Below, in pieces: positions 8,764 through 16,613 of a DNA stretch of 64,000 nt (its first letter is position 1; each line of letters begins with the position of its first letter). The DNA comes from Clostridia bacterium (GTDB taxonomy: Bacteria > Bacillota > Clostridia > Oscillospirales > Acutalibacteraceae). The notes under the pieces are model-generated. The model was not told where the DNA came from, searched no databases, and saw only the letters and a list, made by a program, of their open reading frames with translations. The translations under genes and the position numbers were made by a program. The stretch covers positions 1 to 64,000 of the forward strand of contig JAFPUM010000043.1 in assembly GCA_017395425.1 (NCBI GenBank), in the 5' to 3' direction.

Positions 8764-11370
8764 ATGAAATTCAACGGTCTATCTTCGCAGGAAGTCGAAA
8801 AAAGCCGCAAGGAACACGGCTCCAATCAGCTCACCCAGATTCCCCCCGATCCGCTCTGGAAAAAGATTCTCGAAGGGTTCAAGGATCCCATGATCCTCAT
8901 TCTCATGGTCGCGCTGGTGGTGCAGGTGGTACTGTATTTCCTCGGCGAGGCGGAATGGTTTGAGCCGGTCGGCATTCTTGTGGCAATTCTCATTGCCAAC
9001 GGCGTTTCTTCCTTCAGCGAAAACGCGCAGGAGGGCAAGGCGTCCGCGCTCAAAGCCGAAGAAGAAGCTAAGGAAATGGCAAAAGTAATCCGCGACGGCA
9101 GGCTCGAAGAAATCCATGTGAGCGAAGTCGTGGTGGGCGACGTGGTCTATCTCCAGGCGGGCGACAAGATTCCCGCGGACGGCGAAATCCTTGACGGCGA
9201 ACTCAAGGTAGATCAGGCGGCGCTCAACGGCGAAACCGAAGAGGCGGACAAGATTCCCCCGGACGGCGCGTCCTATCAGATCGATGACCTGCTGAACAAG
9301 CATTACGCCTATCGCGGCACAGTGGTCTGCGGCGGCGAGGGGTATATGACCGTCAAAGTCGTGGGCGACGCGACACTCTTCGGCAAGCTCGCGCTGGAAG
9401 TGCAGGAGGATACCCGCGCCACGCCCCTTCAGGTCAAGCTCGCCAAGCTCGCCAAACAGATTTCGGTCTTTGGCTATGTCGGCGCGATTGCCATTGTCGC
9501 GGGCATCATGGCGAAGACTCTGCTGACCGGCAGCATTCCGTCCACCACGCTGGAATGGGTGCGGCTGATACTCGACGCGGTGACGGTGGCTGTCACCATT
9601 ATCGTCTGCGCTGTGCCGGAAGGTCTGCCCATGCTGACCTCCATCCTGCTCTCCTTCCAGAGCCTGCGCATGGCAAAAGACAACGTTCTCGTGCGCAAAA
9701 TCAACGGTCTGGAAACCGCCGGCAGTCTGAGCCTGCTGTTCAGCGATAAGACCGGCACCATCACCGAAGGTCGGCTTTCAGTGGTGGAAATGGCACTGGG
9801 CAGCGCGAAAGTCTTCTCCGCGCTGGGCGATATGCCTGCGTCGCTTGCCGACGATGTGACCGTCGGCATCGGCGTGAATAACGGCGCTTCCGCCAGCGAC
9901 GGCGCGGTGATCGGCGGCAACAGCACCGACCGCGCGCTCATGTCCTTTGTGATCGCCTCCGACGCGGTTCCCGCTGTGGAAAAGGCGAAGGAGGACGTGA
10001 AGGTCTTCAATTCCTTCAATTCCACCAAGAAGAGTTCCAGTGTGGTCATGGAGCGCGACGGCGTGACCGTGACCTATGCCAAGGGTGCGCCCGAAAAGAT
10101 TCTCGAAAAATGCACCCATTATCTCGACGAAAACGGCAATGTGGTTCCGCTGACCGACAAGAGCATCGTCACCGGCTACATCGACGCGCAAGCCGCCCGT
10201 TCCATGCGTCTGCTGGGCGTTGCCAAAGGCGACGGCGACAACGATGAGCATGACCTCACGCTGGTGTGCGTGCTGTGCATCCGCGACAACGTCCGCAAGG
10301 AAGCCGTGGACGCGATTCATGAAGTGCAGAACGCGGGCATTCAGGTGGTCATGGTGACCGGCGACCGCAAGGAAACCGCCGCCGCTATTGCCAAGGAAGC
10401 AGGTCTGCTTCAGACCGACGACGACGTTGCGATTACCTCGGCGGAGCTTGCCGCGATGTCGGATGAAAAAGTCAAGGAAATCCTGCCCCGTCTGCGGGTG
10501 GTGGCGCGCGCCCTGCCGACCGACAAGAGCCGCCTCGTGCGTCTGGCACAGGATCTCGATCTGGTGGTGGGCATGACCGGCGACGGTGTGAACGATTCGC
10601 CCGCCCTCAAGAAAGCCGACGTGGGCTTTGCCATGGGCAGCGGCACTGAAGTCGCCAAAGAAGCCGGCGATATCACGATTCTCGACGACAATTTCTCCTC
10701 CATCGAAAAGGCTATTCTCTACGGCCGCACGATGTTCAAGAGCATCCGGAAGTTCCTGATCTTCCAGCTCACGGTCAATGTGGCAGCCGTGCTGACCTGC
10801 TTCATCGGACCGCTGCTCGGCGAAAACGTCGTCATGACAGTCGTACAGCTCCTGCTCATCAATCTCGCGATGGATACCCTCGCCGCCATTGCCTTCGGCA
10901 GTGAACCGGCGCTGCGCGAATACATGAAGGAAAAGCCCATTCCGCGCACGGCGGGCATCGTCAGCGGCGGTATGCTGGCGCAGATTCTCATCAGCGCGTT
11001 CTATATCACCTTCATCTGCCTGTCCATTCTCTTCCTGCCGCCGGTGAGGAATCTCTTCGGCGACGTGGACACCACTTACCTCAAATCCGCCCTGTTTGCC
11101 ACCTTCATGATGGCGATTACCCTCAACGGCTTCAATGCCCGCACGGAGCATATCAATCCCTTTGAGCATCTGGGCAGAAATATCAACTTCCTGCTGGTCA
11201 TAGGCGCGATTTTTGCCATGCAGTTTGTCTTTGTCACCTTCGGCGGACAGGTGCTGAGCGTGGAAAGCCTCACCCCGCAGTCGTGGGGTATCTGCTTCCT
11301 GCTGGCGTTCCTCGTGATTCCGCTGGATATGATCCGCAAGATTCTCATGAAAATTTTTGGGAGAAAATAA
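8764..11370 (+). CDS. Calcium-type (P2) cation-transporting P-type ATPase
   Basis: An 868-residue membrane pump. Order: N-terminal cation-ATPase domain; TM1-2 (about 40-85); actuator domain with NGETEE in place of the usual TGES; TM3-4 with the cation-site motif VPEGLPML; phosphorylation motif SDKTGT (Asp328); nucleotide domain with YAKGAPEKIL; hinge TGDGVNDSPALKKADVGFAM; then TM5-10. PEGLP in TM4 and the length fit PMCA/SERCA-type Ca2+ exporters. It has its own consensus promoter. The first terD gene follows 55 bp after its stop with no terminator, so read-through into the Ter locus is plausible. Ion specificity (Ca2+ rather than Mn2+) is inferred from the family. Confidence 0.9.
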   Translation: MKFNGLSSQEVEKSRKEHGSNQLTQIPPDPLWKKILEGFKDPMILILMVALVVQVVLYFLGEAEWFEPVGILVAILIANGVSSFSENAQEGKASALKAEEEAKEMAKVIRDGRLEEIHVSEVVVGDVVYLQAGDKIPADGEILDGELKVDQAALNGETEEADKIPPDGASYQIDDLLNKHYAYRGTVVCGGEGYMTVKVVGDATLFGKLALEVQEDTRATPLQVKLAKLAKQISVFGYVGAIAIVAGIMAKTLLTGSIPSTTLEWVRLILDAVTVAVTIIVCAVPEGLPMLTSILLSFQSLRMAKDNVLVRKINGLETAGSLSLLFSDKTGTITEGRLSVVEMALGSAKVFSALGDMPASLADDVTVGIGVNNGASASDGAVIGGNSTDRALMSFVIASDAVPAVEKAKEDVKVFNSFNSTKKSSSVVMERDGVTVTYAKGAPEKILEKCTHYLDENGNVVPLTDKSIVTGYIDAQAARSMRLLGVAKGDGDNDEHDLTLVCVLCIRDNVRKEAVDAIHEVQNAGIQVVMVTGDRKETAAAIAKEAGLLQTDDDVAITSAELAAMSDEKVKEILPRLRVVARALPTDKSRLVRLAQDLDLVVGMTGDGVNDSPALKKADVGFAMGSGTEVAKEAGDITILDDNFSSIEKAILYGRTMFKSIRKFLIFQLTVNVAAVLTCFIGPLLGENVVMTVVQLLLINLAMDTLAAIAFGSEPALREYMKEKPIPRTAGIVSGGMLAQILISAFYITFICLSILFLPPVRNLFGDVDTTYLKSALFATFMMAITLNGFNARTEHINPFEHLGRNINFLLVIGAIFAMQFVFVTFGGQVLSVESLTPQSWGICFLLAFLVIPLDMIRKILMKIFGRK

Positions 11371-11425
11371 CCATACTATATACGGATAGAACCAATCGCA
11401 CTTTTTATGCCAAGGAGGAATTTGC

Positions 11426-12052
11426 ATGAGTGTCAATCTGACAAAGGGACAGCGCGTCAACCTGTCCAAGGACAATGCGAAACTTCGCCGGGTCATGGTC
11501 GGTCTGGGCTGGGACGAGGCGGAGGAACATCAGGCAAAAGGCGGACTGTTCGCCGGACGCAGTCAGAAACAGGACATCGACTGCGACGCGATGGCGTTTC
11601 TGCTCGACGACAATGGGAAGATTGCGGAACGCGCCGACGTGGTGTTCTTCAACAACCTCAACCACATCAGCGGGTGCGTCGTGCATATGGGAGACAACCT
11701 GACCGGCGCCGGTGAGGGCGACGACGAACAGATCTGCATTGATCTCGAACGTCTGCCCGCCCGGTATGAACGCGTCGTGATTCTGGTGAGCATCTATAAA
11801 GCCGCCGAACGCGGACAGCATTTCGGCATGATCCGCAACGCCTTTATCCGTCTGGTAGATGCCGATACCAACAAGGAGCTTTGCATCTACAATCTCTCGG
11901 AGCATTATGACGGCATGACATCGCTGGTGTTCGGCGAGGTTTACCGCCGCAACGGGGAATGGAAGTTCAATGCCATCGGACAGCCCTTGCAGATTTCGTC
12001 GGTCGCACGGCTGGCGGAGCAGTACGGTTTACCGCGTTCGGTGTGGAGTTAA
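11426..12052 (+). CDS. TerD-family protein (first copy)
   Basis: A 208-residue TerD-domain protein starting at ATG after AAGGAGG. It shows the family start SVNLTKGQR, the acidic Ca2+-site region DIDCDAMAFLLDDNGK, GDNLTGAGEGDDEQICIDL and the closing GEVYRRNGEWKFNAIGQ. TerD proteins are cytosolic or membrane-associated calcium-binding beta-sandwich proteins of Ter stress systems (tellurite, phage and colicin resistance; chemical stress). It carries a longer loop (AEEHQAKGGLFAGRSQ) between strand 1 and the metal loop than its neighbour. It follows the Ca-type pump and precedes a second terD, a 4Fe-4S protein and AAA+ machinery. Confidence 0.9.
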   Translation: MSVNLTKGQRVNLSKDNAKLRRVMVGLGWDEAEEHQAKGGLFAGRSQKQDIDCDAMAFLLDDNGKIAERADVVFFNNLNHISGCVVHMGDNLTGAGEGDDEQICIDLERLPARYERVVILVSIYKAAERGQHFGMIRNAFIRLVDADTNKELCIYNLSEHYDGMTSLVFGEVYRRNGEWKFNAIGQPLQISSVARLAEQYGLPRSVWS

Positions 12053-12258
12053 AAACGCGCCCAATTAGCCGCGCAGCGGCGGGGATTCCAAAGGGACGAG
12101 TCCCTTTGGCGGGGACGGGGGCAGCGCCCCAGCAGGGACCAAGCTGTCGCTAGCGACAGCTAAGGCAGCGCCCCGGGAGGCAAGGGCAACGCCCTTGCCG
12201 AGCGAATCGCGCCCGGATAACCAACGGGGTAGGGCGAATTCAAAAAAGGAAACCCTCC
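12053..12258 (+). repeat. Family-A repeat copy 3 (variant), 3' of first terD
   Basis: Fills most of the 340-bp gap between the terD genes. It starts CCAATTAGCCGCGCAGCGGCG, then a variant middle (AAGGGACGAGTCCCTTT hairpin, GCTGTCGCTAGCGACAGC palindrome), and ends with GGGTAGGGCGAATTC. The remaining 12259-12392 holds no recognisable promoter or gene. Confidence 0.8.
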
Positions 12259-12392
12259 ACAGAATGCGCCTGACCCGGATGAAAATAATCAGCCCTGTCT
12301 CGCCGGAACGTTTTTCATCCAGGGACGCCGTCCCCTATATTGGTCATTTTTCCTTAGTGAATCAAATATAAAATCAAAAGGAGAGAATCATT

Positions 12393-12983
12393 ATGGCAGT
12401 CAATCTGACAAAAGGACAGCGCGCCACCATCGACGAATCGGTCAAAATGGCGCTCATCGGTCTGGGATGGGATCCCAACCGCTACGCCGGTGGTCATGAC
12501 TTTGACCTCGACGCCTCCGCCTTTGTCCTGGACAAGAGCGGCAAGGTGCGCAGCGACGACGATTTCATCTTTTACCACAATCCCGACTGGAACAACCACA
12601 CCATCTGGTCCACCGGCGACGATCAGTCCGGCGGCAGCAGCGACGAGGGCGACGATGAGCAGATTTTTATCGACTTTGCCAAGATTCCCGATTGGGTGGA
12701 AAAAATCGCCATCACCGTCACGATCTACGACGCGGACGTGCGTCGGCAGAATTTCGGACAGGTGTCCAACGCCTATGTGCGCGTCGCCAAGGTACAGAAT
12801 GAATTCGACACACAGGGCGACACTGTGATCCGCTTCGATCTGGAAGAGGATTTTTCGGTGGAAACCGCGCTGGTGGTGTGCGAGATTTACCGCCGCAACG
12901 GTCAGTGGAAATTCAACGCGGTCGGCGCCGGCTATCAGGGCGGTCTGGCGGAGCTTTGCCGCACTTATGGCGTGAATGTGTAA
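12393..12983 (+). CDS. TerD-family protein (second copy)
   Basis: A 196-residue canonical TerD protein. It starts AVNLTKGQRATID and contains GLGWDPN, the metal-binding loop DFDLDASAFVLDKSGKV with alternating Asp residues, the DDDFIFYHN stretch, a GDDEQIFIDF segment, and the closing CEIYRRNGQWKFNAVGAGYQGGL. The acidic residues match the Ca2+-binding positions known for TerD. The ATG is preceded by AAAGGAGAG. A hairpin terminator at 13012-13069 follows, separating it in part from the downstream radical-SAM-like gene. It probably works with the first TerD as a paired scaffold or sensor for the locus. Confidence 0.93.
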   Translation: MAVNLTKGQRATIDESVKMALIGLGWDPNRYAGGHDFDLDASAFVLDKSGKVRSDDDFIFYHNPDWNNHTIWSTGDDQSGGSSDEGDDEQIFIDFAKIPDWVEKIAITVTIYDADVRRQNFGQVSNAYVRVAKVQNEFDTQGDTVIRFDLEEDFSVETALVVCEIYRRNGQWKFNAVGAGYQGGLAELCRTYGVNV

Positions 12984-13011
12984 AATGGTAAGAAGCATTC
13001 CCTGAAAAAAT

Positions 13012-13069
13012 GCTAGCCGCGTCTTTTCCCTTTGTATGGGGAAAACGACGCGGCTAGCGTGAATTTTTT
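13012..13069 (+). terminator. Terminator after second terD
   Basis: A long stem (GCTAGCCGCGTC with TTTTCCC, pairing with GGGGAAAA and GACGCGGCTAGC) followed by a T run. The ribosome site of the next gene begins 8 nt later, so this may act as a partial terminator inside the locus. Confidence 0.75.
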
Positions 13070-13088
13070 ACAAATACAAGGAGCGTGA

Positions 13089-13736
13089 TTGACTGTGAAA
13101 GCATATGAGAAACCGGACGCACCCGAACTGCGTATCTCCCACATGGAGCCGCATACCGGTCTGCTGGGTCCCGGCGACCGATTTGTCATATGGGTTCACG
13201 GCTGCTGCTTCGACTGTCCGGGCTGTCTGGCTCACAACACCCGCTTCGGCGCGTATGAAACATTCGACACCGATACGCTGTGTGAACGCATTGTGGAAAG
13301 CCGCTGCGACGGTCTGACCCTCAGCGGCGGTGAACCGTTTCTCCAAGCCGCCGCGCTGCGGCAGCTCATTGACGCGGTGCGTGACCGTCGGAAGATGGAC
13401 GTGATCGTTTACTCCGGCTTCACGCTCGCCGAACTGTCGGCGGAGGACCGTTTCGCGCCGCTGCTCGAAGTAACGGATATCCTCATCGACGGACGCTATG
13501 TCCGCGAACTCGACGACGGTCGCCCCTATATCGGCTCTTCCAATCAGGTGGTTCACTACCTCAATCCCGACTGCCGCCCAGCGGGAGAGGCATACTACAC
13601 CACCGGCGGACACCGCCGCGCCGAGATTCATTTTACCCCCACCCAAGCCGTCCTGATCGGCGTTCCCTCTCCGGCAACGCTGGCAGTGTGGCAGCAAATC
13701 AAGCAAAAAAGCGAGGGAACGCACCATGACTTCTGA
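13089..13736 (+). CDS. 4Fe-4S single-cluster (NrdG-like radical SAM activase) protein of the Ter locus
   Basis: About 215 residues. The CX3CX2C motif (Cys39, Cys43, Cys46 in HGCCFDCPGC) binds the 4Fe-4S cluster and SAM. LSGGEPFLQAAAL is the SAM-contacting GGE motif. DVIVYSGFTLAEL and DILIDGRYVREL match the NrdG/PflA-like activating-enzyme family. No glycyl-radical enzyme is encoded nearby, so its target is unknown. It sits between terD and coiled-coil/AAA+ genes. The start is uncertain: TTG 13089 (5 nt after AAGGAG) or GTG 13095. Its end overlaps the next gene by 11 bp, so the two are translationally coupled. Confidence 0.8.
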   Translation: MTVKAYEKPDAPELRISHMEPHTGLLGPGDRFVIWVHGCCFDCPGCLAHNTRFGAYETFDTDTLCERIVESRCDGLTLSGGEPFLQAAALRQLIDAVRDRRKMDVIVYSGFTLAELSAEDRFAPLLEVTDILIDGRYVRELDDGRPYIGSSNQVVHYLNPDCRPAGEAYYTTGGHRRAEIHFTPTQAVLIGVPSPATLAVWQQIKQKSEGTHHDF

Positions 13737-14733
13737 TATCACGCTATCCCCAAAAGATTCGGTCAAACTGCCCTTTCTGCGCGCCCTGCTGAGCGGTTGC
13801 ATCGGGCTGTCGGTGGGCTGCGGCAGCAGCTCGCCGGTCGATTACCGCACCGCTATCCATCGCGACGGCTGCCGCGTAAGCGTCTTTGATGGCTGCAATT
13901 TTACCGAGGACACTGCTGCCGATCTGCTCACTGTCCGTCCTTCCGCACTGCGTGAGACGCTGACGCTGACCTTTACCGCCTCCGCGCCGGGCGGTTCGGC
14001 AAGTGCCGTCCGCAAAAGCGACAAGGCGGAAATCGGAACCTTCGCGCTCCCGGCGGGAACCTCCCGCCTGACCTTCACGCCCGCCGACGGGCAGACCTTC
14101 CGGCTTGCCTTTTCCGCGTCCGACGGACAGCCTTCCGCGGCTCAACAGCCCGAACCGGCACCGGAAAATCCCCGTCCGCGACCCTCCCGTCCCCGTCCTT
14201 CCCGCAGCACACCGCCTCCCTCTCCCCCGTCCGCGTCGTGGGACGGCGGACTGACCGACGGCGGATTCGCCGCTGCCACACAACCTGCCCCGCCGGTCAA
14301 TTCAGCCCCACCGCAGCCTGCCGCGCCCGTTGCACCGACTTCCGAACCGGTGGTGCAAAATATACAAAATATACAAAATACGCAAAATACGCAAAATACC
14401 GATACTCCGCCCACCCCCGTCCCTCTTACACCCACCCCGCCAAATCCCCCTCCTCAGACTGCCGGACAACGGCTGGAAATCATCGGGGAAGAATGCGCCT
14501 TTGACCATGCCGCCTTTGAGAGCGGTCTGCACGAGCTTTGCGAACGTCTGGAGGCAGACGAGGAAGTGCTGTCCTATTATAAAGATCACGCCATTACCCC
14601 CACCGAAACCCTGCTGACGCAGGCGCGGCAGTCCATCGAGGAAGCCGAGGAACAGATCCGCCGCTTCATTCAGGCGAGACAGGATAAAACCAAGCTCATT
14701 GAAAACGAAATCAAGTCGGGTACACGGCGATAG
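13726..14733 (+). CDS. Unknown protein: beta-rich N-terminus, Pro-rich linker, coiled-coil C-terminus
   Basis: A 335-residue protein not recognised as a known family. Residues 1-130 form a compact Ser/Thr/Gly-rich domain. Residues about 140-240 are a Pro-rich linker (PRPRPSRPRPS, TPPPSPPSA) with a QNIQNIQNTQNTQNT stretch that is also a DNA-level short tandem repeat. Residues about 250-335 are charged and predicted helical (EEAEEQIRRFIQARQDK). There is no clear signal peptide. The start overlaps the 4Fe-4S gene and the next coiled-coil gene begins 12 bp after the stop, so all three form one transcription unit. It could be an adaptor tethering the Ter proteins to the AAA+ machine; that is inference. 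Confidence 0.7.
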   Translation: MTSDITLSPKDSVKLPFLRALLSGCIGLSVGCGSSSPVDYRTAIHRDGCRVSVFDGCNFTEDTAADLLTVRPSALRETLTLTFTASAPGGSASAVRKSDKAEIGTFALPAGTSRLTFTPADGQTFRLAFSASDGQPSAAQQPEPAPENPRPRPSRPRPSRSTPPPSPPSASWDGGLTDGGFAAATQPAPPVNSAPPQPAAPVAPTSEPVVQNIQNIQNTQNTQNTDTPPTPVPLTPTPPNPPPQTAGQRLEIIGEECAFDHAAFESGLHELCERLEADEEVLSYYKDHAITPTETLLTQARQSIEEAEEQIRRFIQARQDKTKLIENEIKSGTRR

Positions 14734-14745
14734 GGGACATCGGAT

Positions 14746-16197
14746 ATGGACGAACTCAAACGGCTCGAACGCGAGGTCCGCGACCTGCAAGCCCAGCTCC
14801 GCCGGCAGACCGAGGAAGCCGAACGCGCCCGGCGCGACCTCATTGCCGAGCAGAAACACAGGCTGGAAGCGTATCAAGCCGAAATGCAGCGGGCTGTCCG
14901 CGATCATGACAGCGCCGCCAAAGCCAGATATGAAGCACTCTTACAGGAATATCAGCACTCCCTGACTGCCGACGTGCAGCAGGAGCTGTCACGGGTCAAC
15001 GCCGATTATGACCGTCTACTCAAGGATACCAAGCGCAAGGAAGCGCTTCTCAAAGAAAAAAGCCGCGAGCTGGAACAGGCAGTCGAGACACTCCGTCAGA
15101 ATGCCGCCGCGCGTGACGAGGGCAGCAGCCGCGACGCGCGCGTCTGCCTCGAAAACGCGACGGCTGCCTATCGGACTGTATCGCGGAAGCCGCATGAAAA
15201 ATTTATGCCTCATCGTCTCGACGTCCTGAGCGGCGCGCTCGATGAGGGTCGGCAGCTCTTTCACGCGGGTCTTTACGAAGCCGCCGCTGCTGTCGCCATT
15301 TCCGCCCGCTCCGGTATGGAACGTCTGGGCTATGCTGTGGACGACAAGGCGGAAGAATGGGAGCGGCAGTTCACCCTCTTTTCCCTGCGGCTGGACTATC
15401 TGCACGAAAAACTGCGGCAGGAAATCGCCGATTGGGCTGCCTTCGCGCAGCTCCCGCCCGGCGAACGCGGTCAGGAACGGGTGCGCCGCGTCATTGAAAT
15501 CGACTTCTGGTCGCGCGGCGTGATGGGTGAGGTCATGCAGACCGAAAAAGCCGCCCGCCGCATTCTCAACGAATACAGCCAGTCCGGACGGGACGATTAC
15601 CTCAAACGCCCCGAAAGTCCCTCCGTCGAGGAACTCGCCCGGCTGACCGAAACCCTTGTGACCGCCGACAAACGTCTAACCGACGTGAGCGGTCTCTATA
15701 AACAGCGCTATGCCGCCGCGTGTGAACGCGCCGACTGGGGCGAGTGCCTGATTGATTTTCTCACCGAGGAAATCAACCTTGTCTGGGTGGAAGGTATGAG
15801 CGGTTTTCAGCCTGCGGATTCCGAAACGCTCGCTTCGCCCGCCTTCCGGGACTATACCATGAACTGCTTTCCCCGCGCCGATATCCGCGAGGACGTGCGC
15901 GGACGGCTGCGGCTGGTGTTTGACAGCACCGGCGACGCCCGGATTTTCGTCTATCTGGTGCCGGAGGAATCGGGTGCTACCGTGACCAATCGCGTCATTC
16001 TGCACATCGACTACGCCGGTGCGGAGGACGCCGCCTATACGCGGGATATGCTGTCCCACGTCTGTGAAGCCATCGGCGCGGAAGAGGGAGACGGCACCGT
16101 GCGCTATGCTTCCGACGCGGCACAGCTCAAAACCAGCACCAATCCCGTACTGCGCGATACCGGCAAAGACCTGCAGAAGCAAAATAGTGAATGGTGA
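14746..16197 (+). CDS. Coiled-coil protein 1 of the Ter/AAA+ locus
   Basis: A 483-residue protein. Residues 1-130 are a near-continuous charged coiled coil (KRLEREVRDLQAQLRRQTEE). A helical middle contains LFHAGLYEAAAAVAISARSG (about 170-190). The C-terminal 150 residues are a globular alpha/beta domain. The middle motif and the C-terminal segment (DCL-type stretch, then an LHIDY strand) are shared with the next coiled-coil protein, so the two are probably paralogues. This one lacks the membrane anchor of its partner. No enzymatic motif is seen. It lies 12 bp after the Pro-rich gene and is followed by an expanded family-A repeat. Confidence 0.75.
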   Translation: MDELKRLEREVRDLQAQLRRQTEEAERARRDLIAEQKHRLEAYQAEMQRAVRDHDSAAKARYEALLQEYQHSLTADVQQELSRVNADYDRLLKDTKRKEALLKEKSRELEQAVETLRQNAAARDEGSSRDARVCLENATAAYRTVSRKPHEKFMPHRLDVLSGALDEGRQLFHAGLYEAAAAVAISARSGMERLGYAVDDKAEEWERQFTLFSLRLDYLHEKLRQEIADWAAFAQLPPGERGQERVRRVIEIDFWSRGVMGEVMQTEKAARRILNEYSQSGRDDYLKRPESPSVEELARLTETLVTADKRLTDVSGLYKQRYAAACERADWGECLIDFLTEEINLVWVEGMSGFQPADSETLASPAFRDYTMNCFPRADIREDVRGRLRLVFDSTGDARIFVYLVPEESGATVTNRVILHIDYAGAEDAAYTRDMLSHVCEAIGAEEGDGTVRYASDAAQLKTSTNPVLRDTGKDLQKQNSEW

Positions 16198-16211
16198 ATA
16201 GTGAATAAAAA

Positions 16212-16590
16212 AGGAAAGCGCGAAGCGCCAATTAGCCGCGCAGCGGCGCGGGGTCCAGGGGGTAAGCTCCCTGGCAGGTCAAGGGCAGCGCCCTTGCGGG
16301 GGACCGGGGGCGGCGCCACCGGCAGGCAGGCGGAAGCCTGCCGGGCGAGACGAGCCCATCTCTACAACGGGGAAGGGCGAATACAAACGGGGAACCCCGC
16401 CAAAGCAAATCGCGCCAATCTCTACAACCGGGAAGGGCGAATACAAACGGGGAACCCCGCCAAAGCAAATCGCACCAATCTCTACAACGGAGAAGGGCGA
16501 ATACAAACGGGGAACCCCGCCAAAGCAAATCGCACCAATCTCTACAACGGAGAAGGGCGAATATAAACGGAAAGCCCATCCAAATCAACC
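16212..16590 (+). repeat. Family-A repeat copy 4 with a 60-bp tandem expansion
   Basis: Standard modules up to about 16360, then the terminal module is repeated with an exact 60-bp period: full units at 16381-16440, 16441-16500 and 16501-16560, plus partial units either side. The last two full units are almost identical, which points to recent slippage or unequal crossing-over. The period is a multiple of three, so a spurious 20-residue repeat peptide can be read through it. It fills the 416-bp gap between the coiled-coil genes. Confidence 0.9.
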
Positions 16591-16613
16591 ATGACACAAA
16601 GGAGCGAGACATC

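Noticed and set aside
16201..16566. A possible protein of 20-residue repeats
   Set aside because: It reads through family-A modules and the 60-bp tandem units; the same peptide appears only because the period is divisible by three. Other copies do not keep the frame.
16357..16580. CRISPR array
   Set aside because: The 60-bp units are directly adjacent with no unique spacers and no cas genes.
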